DNA of 11,987 nt from an uncultured Spirochaetaceae bacterium (lineage in GTDB: Bacteria; Spirochaetota; Spirochaetia; Treponematales; Treponemataceae). The notes under the pieces were generated by a model. The model made no database searches. It had not been told where the DNA came from and saw only the letters and a program-made list of their open reading frames with translations. Made by a program: the position numbers and the translations under genes. Of the stretch, positions 7,848-11,987 are shown piece after piece; within the stretch, counting starts at the first letter, position 1, and every line of letters begins with the position of its first letter. The DNA is taken from contig CADBUT010000002.1 of the NCBI GenBank assembly GCA_902797925.1, positions 1 to 11,987 on the forward strand, given 5' to 3'.

Positions 7848-8639
7848 TTAATCAAAATCCTGGGTAAAATCTGGAATCAGGTCTTCTTCAATTTCTTCTG
7901 GTTCAGATTTTTCAGTCTTTTTATTTTTTTCAGTCGGCTTTTCAGTTTTTTCAGACGATGATCCATCAGTCTTTTCTTCGGTTTTGTCTTCTGATGTGTT
8001 TTCTTTGTCTGAAGACTCTCCGTCACTGACTGTTTCAGATTCTGAAGTTTCAGATTCATTAGAAACATCTTCTTTTGGAGCTTCAGCCTTAGCTTTGATT
8101 TTGTTTCTTAAAGATTCTGTATCGGCGTCTTTACTGAACAGCTTCTCATATTCAGCTAACTGATGCTCTGCTTTTTCCAATTGACCGGAAGCAATCAAAA
8201 CCTTTATGTAATTCCGCATTAAGTTTCCGTCTTCGGGATTTTCATCAGATAAAGATTCGTACATCTCTGCACCTGATTCTACCTCGCCGGACATAACCGT
8301 AGAATAAGCGAGTGATTCGCGCAAAGTCCTGTTTGACGGCTCTTTTGCAAGAAGTTCTGCGAATAAATCCTTAGCGGCGACGTACTCTCCGCCAAGAGCT
8401 TTTGAACACGCAAGCTTATAAGTCATTGCATCATAGAATTTTGGAGCTTTTCTTGCTTTTTCATAATATTCAGAAGCTTTTCTATAATTTTTCTGGTCGT
8501 AGTAGGCATCGGCAATTGCTGCATATTCGGCGCACTCGTTTTCTTTTTTAAGCTTTTTTTCAAAAGGAATTGCAAAGCAATTTTCACCTAAAAATGCAAT
8601 AACAGCGGTCAGAAGCAGAAGCTTTGATATTTTTCTCAT
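7848..8639 (-). CDS. Exported TPR-repeat protein with Ser/Glu/Lys-rich tail
   Basis: A 263-residue protein with an N-terminal signal peptide (MRKISKLLLLTAVIAFLG, likely signal peptidase I cleavage after A23 in NCFA-IP). The only nearby Cys does not sit in a good lipobox, so a soluble periplasmic form is more likely than a lipoprotein. Residues about 35-170 form three or four tetratricopeptide repeats (for example AAIADAYYDQKNYRKASEYY and MRNYIKVLIASGQLEKAEHQ), a protein-docking scaffold. Residues about 185-255 are a low-complexity Ser/Glu/Lys/Thr tail, probably disordered, ending in acidic DLIPDFTQDFD. The ATG at 8639 shares its A with the TGA stop of the upstream gene (TGATG), with AGGCAGG just upstream, so translation is coupled to the uracil phosphoribosyltransferase gene. 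Its partner and specific role cannot be told from the sequence. Confidence 0.85.
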   Translation of the reverse strand: MRKISKLLLLTAVIAFLGENCFAIPFEKKLKKENECAEYAAIADAYYDQKNYRKASEYYEKARKAPKFYDAMTYKLACSKALGGEYVAAKDLFAELLAKEPSNRTLRESLAYSTVMSGEVESGAEMYESLSDENPEDGNLMRNYIKVLIASGQLEKAEHQLAEYEKLFSKDADTESLRNKIKAKAEAPKEDVSNESETSESETVSDGESSDKENTSEDKTEEKTDGSSSEKTEKPTEKNKKTEKSEPEEIEEDLIPDFTQDFD

Positions 8640-9709
8640 CAGTGCCTGCCTAAAACAATATGCTCTATCTCGCGTATTTGTGTACGGTACAAATCTGTTA
8701 TGTGCGAACCGTAGTCTGCTATAAGCTGAATAATGTTTCTAGGTGTATCCGATGTATCACAGCCATTAAGCCTGTCACCTGCATCGCCTAAGCCTGGAAG
8801 AATGTATGCAGACTCATTCAGTACAGGATCCATCCACAATGTATAAACCGTACAGTTTTCCAAAGCGCGTACAACACGAATTGAGCCTTTAAGAGCTGAA
8901 AAAAAAAAAAAAAAGCTTATAGACTTTGGCTTAACTCCGTTTTTTTCAAGATATTTAACAACTGTAACAAGAGAACCGCCAGTAGCATTCATAGGATCTG
9001 CAAAAATTAAGTCTTTTCCGTCAAGCTGTTTAAAATCAAAGAAAGAATTATCCAAATCAATGATATATTCCATATCAGATTCGTGTTTTGTGTCATCGCG
9101 TTTGATTTTGAACAGGGCAAAAGGTGTGATATAACCGTCTTTTGAATAATCTGTAATTTCCTTTGACATAATCATAGAAGGAAGAAGCGCACCGCGGAGC
9201 ATAACACACATTACAGAATTTGCTATTTTAGCGTTAACGTCAGGCACTTGATGAACAGAATATTGCTGAACAGGCATATTTACAGGTGTTTTAACAAACA
9301 AATGGCTTTTGTTTTCATTTTCAGGTGCTACAAAAGCAAGCTTGAACAGCATTTCGTAAGCACGCTGTATATAATACATAAACTCGTTGTGGTTTGTTTT
9401 TATGTCTCTCAGCTTGGCAATAACCCTTGAAGCTTCGGCATGGGCAGATTTTTCAGTTTCAAATGAATAGATTTTAATGCGCTTAAGTTCTCTGCATAAA
9501 TTCTGAATCATTCCGCTTATTTCTTCATGATTTTTGATTACTTTTTGTTTTTCAGATTCAATTATAGTTCTATCAGAACTGGAAGAAATTATCTTATAAG
9601 ATTCTTCTGATTTTGAATAAACAGCATTCACTTTTTCAATGAATGTTCTGTCACTTTCTGTAAGATAACCGTCAAGTGATTCAGCTTTAAGAATAACCTT
9701 ATTCGCCAT
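8639..9709 (-). CDS. upp: Divergent uracil phosphoribosyltransferase with N-terminal helical extension
   Basis: The C-terminal half matches uracil phosphoribosyltransferase (uracil + PRPP to UMP + PPi, pyrimidine salvage, cytosol). It has the PRPP-binding loop DPMNATGGS at 238-246 (family consensus DPMLATGGS), CVMLRGALLPSMIM at about 168-181 replacing the usual ILRAGLGM strand, and the uracil-binding loop AYILPGLGDAGDRLNG at 301-316. The protein is 356 residues against roughly 210 for ordinary Upp. About 140 extra N-terminal residues are predicted helical and charged and are not a family I recognise, and about 40 residues follow the uracil loop. A run of five Phe (266-270) comes from a 16-T tract in the coding strand. 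The start ATG at 9709 has AAAAGGAAG at 9717-9725 as ribosome site. It is coupled to the downstream TPR gene. The base specificity is inferred from the uracil loop; the divergence leaves room for a regulatory or altered role. Confidence 0.85.
   Translation of the reverse strand: MANKVILKAESLDGYLTESDRTFIEKVNAVYSKSEESYKIISSSSDRTIIESEKQKVIKNHEEISGMIQNLCRELKRIKIYSFETEKSAHAEASRVIAKLRDIKTNHNEFMYYIQRAYEMLFKLAFVAPENENKSHLFVKTPVNMPVQQYSVHQVPDVNAKIANSVMCVMLRGALLPSMIMSKEITDYSKDGYITPFALFKIKRDDTKHESDMEYIIDLDNSFFDFKQLDGKDLIFADPMNATGGSLVTVVKYLEKNGVKPKSISFFFFFSALKGSIRVVRALENCTVYTLWMDPVLNESAYILPGLGDAGDRLNGCDTSDTPRNIIQLIADYGSHITDLYRTQIREIEHIVLGRH
8899..8914. repeat. 16-base A/T homopolymer inside the upp coding region
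   Basis: Sixteen consecutive A on the plus strand are sixteen T in the sense strand of the uracil phosphoribosyltransferase gene, giving five Phe codons plus the first base of a Ser codon. It is by far the longest mononucleotide run in the window. The frame is intact as given; loss or gain of one base would shift the last roughly 86 codons and remove the PGLGDAGD loop. It may be a slippage-prone switch or a site of sequencing-length error. Confidence 0.95.
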
Positions 9710-9716
9710 AATTTAT

Positions 9717-9725
9717 CTTCCTTTT
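9717..9725 (-). promoter_or_regulatory. Ribosome binding site of upp
   Basis: On the minus strand AAAAGGAAG lies seven bases before the ATG at 9709-9707. It fixes this ATG as the start, making the long N-terminal extension part of the protein. Confidence 0.7.
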
Positions 9726-9730
9726 GCAAA

Positions 9731-9767
9731 TAAAACATAAAAACCGCCTGTATAATTTCAAGCGGTT
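9731..9767 (-). terminator. Intrinsic terminator after the lipoprotein gene
   Basis: On the minus strand AACCGC (9767-9762) pairs with GCGGTT (9747-9742); two further inner pairs follow across a mismatch, enclosing an AT-rich loop. The stem is followed by TTTATGTTTTA (9741-9731). It begins seven bases after the lipoprotein stop codon. The stem is short, so some read-through into upp is plausible. Confidence 0.65.
9734..9761 (-). promoter_or_regulatory. Candidate promoter for upp and the TPR gene
   Basis: On the minus strand TTGAAA (9761-9756) and TATGTT (9739-9734) are separated by 16 bases, close to a sigma-70-type promoter. The -35 sits in the loop of the terminator-like hairpin and the -10 in its U tract, so termination of the upstream unit and initiation of the next would share the same DNA. 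The prediction is by eye in an AT-rich gap and is tentative. Confidence 0.4.
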
Positions 9768-9773
9768 CTACGA

Positions 9774-10757
9774 TTATTTATTTTGTTTCGGATCAAATTT
9801 ATCAACAAGATTTGTCAAATCAACTACGAGATTTTTAATCTCAATCTGATTTCCGTTTCCAGGCTGAACTGTTACCTGCTCTTTACGGTTTGCATCACCC
9901 TTATCAAGCGACTGCATAAGCTTGTTCAGCACAAGAACGTTCGGACGTACAAACCGTTTGTCTGAAAGCTCAATCACAGCGTCAAGCGAATAAAGCATAC
10001 CGTTCTGCGGCTGATCTTCTACGCGGAACATTGAACCGTAAGCATAATCAACTGGTAGCTTAACATTTGCTCCGAGAAGCATTTTTACTGCTGTTTCTGC
10101 AGAAGCAAGATACCAGTTTATTGTCTTGCTCTTCTGCGACAGGAAATGCTTGGTATAGACCTCTTCCGGCCAGTCCGGCTTGTAGACTTCGCCGGCACGT
10201 GTATGCTCCTGCGCAAGAATCATGCCCGACAAATATTCGGTATCTGCAAAACAGTAGCCGCTTATCGGGATATCGATGAAAAATTCTGCCGCGTTGTTGT
10301 AGTAATAGTTATAAACGCGTCCATCCTGCTCTTCATGCACTTCGCGGAATCCGTTGGAATTTGTAAAAAGCATTGAATTATACGAAAGCGGATAAGAGCC
10401 GGTTGCTACAAACTGAAAATTCGGCTTCTGACCTTCAACAGCAAGAAAATCAAGCGTGCTTGCAAGATAGAAGTTGTCAGTCTTTTCGATAAGCTGTTTG
10501 AGCGCAAAATCTTTCATTTCCGGTGCAATTTTTTTTACTAGAGACTGCAAAAGCACTTCGTTTCCGGCAACAGGAAATGTAATGTACAAATCTTTATCAA
10601 AATCGAAAAACTCATACGGATGTGCTATGCGCACCTTTGGCTGTTCTGTCTTAACCGACGTATCTTTTGCATTTTTACCTGATGCACAGCCTGCCAAAAG
10701 GCTGCTCATCAGAATTGCAGACAAAGCTGCGGCGAATAAAATACCAGACTTACGCAC
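9774..10757 (-). CDS. Lipoprotein downstream of ileS, possibly Tp0453-like
   Basis: A 327-residue protein with a clear lipoprotein signal: MRK, a hydrophobic stretch, then the lipobox LLAGC with the lipidated Cys at residue 24. The mature part (about 304 residues) starts with a Lys/Ala/Ser linker and continues as a mixed alpha/beta domain (about 45-325) without recognised catalytic motifs; it is rich in aromatic residues at 130-215, including YNYYYNN. The start is GTG at 10757, which overlaps the ileS stop by 8 nt and has only GGTGG as a weak ribosome site, so expression is probably coupled to ileS. From memory, T. pallidum carries the outer-membrane lipoprotein Tp0453 directly after ileS; the shared position and similar size suggest a counterpart, but I have not compared sequences. 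It is probably anchored to the inner or outer membrane facing the periplasm. Confidence 0.85.
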   Translation of the reverse strand: MRKSGILFAAALSAILMSSLLAGCASGKNAKDTSVKTEQPKVRIAHPYEFFDFDKDLYITFPVAGNEVLLQSLVKKIAPEMKDFALKQLIEKTDNFYLASTLDFLAVEGQKPNFQFVATGSYPLSYNSMLFTNSNGFREVHEEQDGRVYNYYYNNAAEFFIDIPISGYCFADTEYLSGMILAQEHTRAGEVYKPDWPEEVYTKHFLSQKSKTINWYLASAETAVKMLLGANVKLPVDYAYGSMFRVEDQPQNGMLYSLDAVIELSDKRFVRPNVLVLNKLMQSLDKGDANRKEQVTVQPGNGNQIEIKNLVVDLTNLVDKFDPKQNK

Positions 10758-11987
10758 GTTTTACCACCGCTTTCCAGTTTTCTTCGCCAGCCGGAATCTC
10801 TGTGCCATCTGCAAGAGAATCTGCCCAAACAGTCTTAACAGCCAAAGTTTCAGCTGCAATGAAATCTGCAAACATTTCAAAAGCTTTTTTAAGAGCAGCC
10901 GAACCGCTTGCAGTAAGCTCGATTCTGTCTGTTACGGCAAGACCAGATTCTTTTCTCAAGTTCTGCACGCCGCGGATAAAATCTCTTGCATAGCCTTCAA
11001 GCTGGAGCTCTTCAGTAATTTCAGTGTCGAGTGCAACAGTCAATGTGCCTTCGTTCAAAACCTTAAGGTTGGCTTTTTCGATGCGCTCGATAATAATCTT
11101 GTCTGTATCAAGATCAACGCTCTTGCCTTCAACGTCAATTGAAATTACAGAGCCGTCGATTATAGACTGAATTACGTCTGCATCAAGAGCGGCAATCTTT
11201 ACAGAAGCGGCCTTCATAAGCGGGCCAAGCTCTTTGCCGAGCGTTCTGAAGTTAGCTTTAGCCTTGTATTCAACAAGCTCGTATTCTTTTTCGTGGAATA
11301 CTACTTTCTTTACGTTCAATTCCTCGCGGATTGAGTCTTCCATTTCGAGAAGAACTTTCTTCTCTTCGATGTCGCGTGTAACAAGTTCAACGCTCTTAAG
11401 CGGCTGACGGATCTTCAAGTTATACTGGTATCTCAAGCTTCTTCCCATTGAAACAGCTTTCTGTACAGTATCCATCTTGAATTCAAGCGCCGTGTCGCGC
11501 ATTGATTCGTTATAAACAGGATAATCTGCAAGATGAACCGAAGCGGCGTCATCTTTAAGGCGGATATTCTGCCAGATGCTTTCTGTAATAAACGGAATTA
11601 CCGGAGCCGCAACGAGCGCGAAAGTCTTTAACGCTGCGTATAAAGTCTCATAAGCTTCGCGCTTGTCACCGTCATTTTCGCTTTTCCAGAAACGGCGGCG
11701 GCTTCTGCGGATATACCAGTTGTTCATCTGGTCGATGAACGAAACAATCGGGTCAATTGCACGGCTCAAATCATAAGCATCCATTGCTTCCGTTGTGTCT
11801 TTGACCATCTTCTGCGTAACAGACAAAATCCATCTGTCAAGCGGGTTGTCTGGCATTGTTACAGCTTTTCCGTTAGAGAAATATTTGCCTTCACACTGAA
11901 TATTGTCAATGTTGGCGTATGTTATAAAGAAGCTGTAACTGTTCCACAATGGAATCAAAATGCCTTTAAGAACATCACGGACACCGT
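10750..11987 (-). CDS. ileS: Isoleucyl-tRNA synthetase, C-terminal part (5' end outside window)
   Basis: This is the 3' part of ileS, about 411 residues; the frame runs off the right edge and begins VRDVLKGILIPLWNSYSFF, a conserved IleRS segment just after the catalytic domain. The enzyme attaches isoleucine to tRNA-Ile in the cytosol using ATP. Visible are the end of the class I core and the helical anticodon-binding domain (NPLDRWILS, DRAIDP-like helices, and NNWYIRRSRRRFW), followed by a C-terminal region with GYARDFIRGVQNLRKESGL and ending KAVVKRA. The C-terminal zinc-binding cysteines of E. coli-type IleRS are absent, and the tail matches the long eukaryotic/archaeal-like type found in spirochaetes, which is often associated with mupirocin insensitivity (established for that type, inferred here). 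The HIGH and KMSKS motifs lie outside the window. It is followed by, and overlaps, the lipoprotein gene. Confidence 0.95.
   Translation of the reverse strand, partial: GVRDVLKGILIPLWNSYSFFITYANIDNIQCEGKYFSNGKAVTMPDNPLDRWILSVTQKMVKDTTEAMDAYDLSRAIDPIVSFIDQMNNWYIRRSRRRFWKSENDGDKREAYETLYAALKTFALVAAPVIPFITESIWQNIRLKDDAASVHLADYPVYNESMRDTALEFKMDTVQKAVSMGRSLRYQYNLKIRQPLKSVELVTRDIEEKKVLLEMEDSIREELNVKKVVFHEKEYELVEYKAKANFRTLGKELGPLMKAASVKIAALDADVIQSIIDGSVISIDVEGKSVDLDTDKIIIERIEKANLKVLNEGTLTVALDTEITEELQLEGYARDFIRGVQNLRKESGLAVTDRIELTASGSAALKKAFEMFADFIAAETLAVKTVWADSLADGTEIPAGEENWKAVVKRA

Noticed and set aside
8631..8639. Lipoprotein reading of the TPR protein signal peptide
   Set aside because: The only nearby cysteine follows GEN, which does not fit a lipobox, while NCFA-IP is an acceptable signal peptidase I site.
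8899..8914. Frameshifted upp pseudogene
   Set aside because: The frame is intact through the tract in the sequence given, with the uracil loop in frame after it.
10474..11142. 222-residue open frame on the plus strand across the ileS/lipoprotein junction
   Set aside because: It is antisense to two well-supported coding regions, has no recognisable domain, and its frame follows the codon bias of the minus-strand genes.

Overview
The window (about 12 kb, AT-rich, densely packed) looks like a chromosomal segment of a spirochaete, most likely a Treponema. The reasons are a long eukaryotic/archaeal-type isoleucyl-tRNA synthetase directly followed by a lipoprotein gene, two Maf/DUF115 flagellin-glycosyltransferase-like proteins in tandem, and secreted or lipid-anchored proteins with typical treponemal signal sequences. 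The genus call is an inference from gene content, not from a database match. There is no rRNA, tRNA, CRISPR array, insertion sequence or phage gene, and no stretch above 300 bases lacks a gene.

Left half, plus strand (2-7776): five tightly packed genes form one probable operon that enters from outside the window. In order they are: the 3' part of a gene for a very long, extremely acidic, mostly disordered protein with a short helical C-terminal cap; an unrecognised 320-residue protein that may carry GAF-like and degenerate GGDEF-like folds; two overlapping paralogous Maf/DUF115 proteins, probably motility-associated glycosyltransferases; and a two-pass membrane protein with a periplasmic sensor-sized loop and a degenerate cytoplasmic GGDEF domain. 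Gene spacings are 3 nt, 1 nt, an 11-nt overlap and 18 nt. A strong intrinsic terminator at 7783-7819 closes the operon. The most economical reading is a motility or cell-envelope glycosylation module with its own acidic scaffold and a non-catalytic signalling protein; that combined role is inference.

Right half, minus strand (11987-7848, read right to left): the 3' part of ileS overlaps a lipoprotein gene by 8 nt, and a terminator-like hairpin follows. A divergent uracil phosphoribosyltransferase with a long N-terminal helical extension comes next, and it is joined by a one-base stop/start overlap (TGATG) to an exported TPR protein with a Ser/Glu/Lys-rich tail. The two halves converge in a 71-bp gap.

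The points most worth a second look are: a 16-base homopolymer inside the uracil phosphoribosyltransferase gene, just where an indel would remove the uracil-binding loop; a perfect AAGGAGG internal Shine-Dalgarno ahead of an in-frame ATG in the acidic gene; the degenerate GGDEF proteins flanking the two Maf paralogs; and the lipoprotein in the position that, from memory, Tp0453 occupies next to ileS in T. pallidum.
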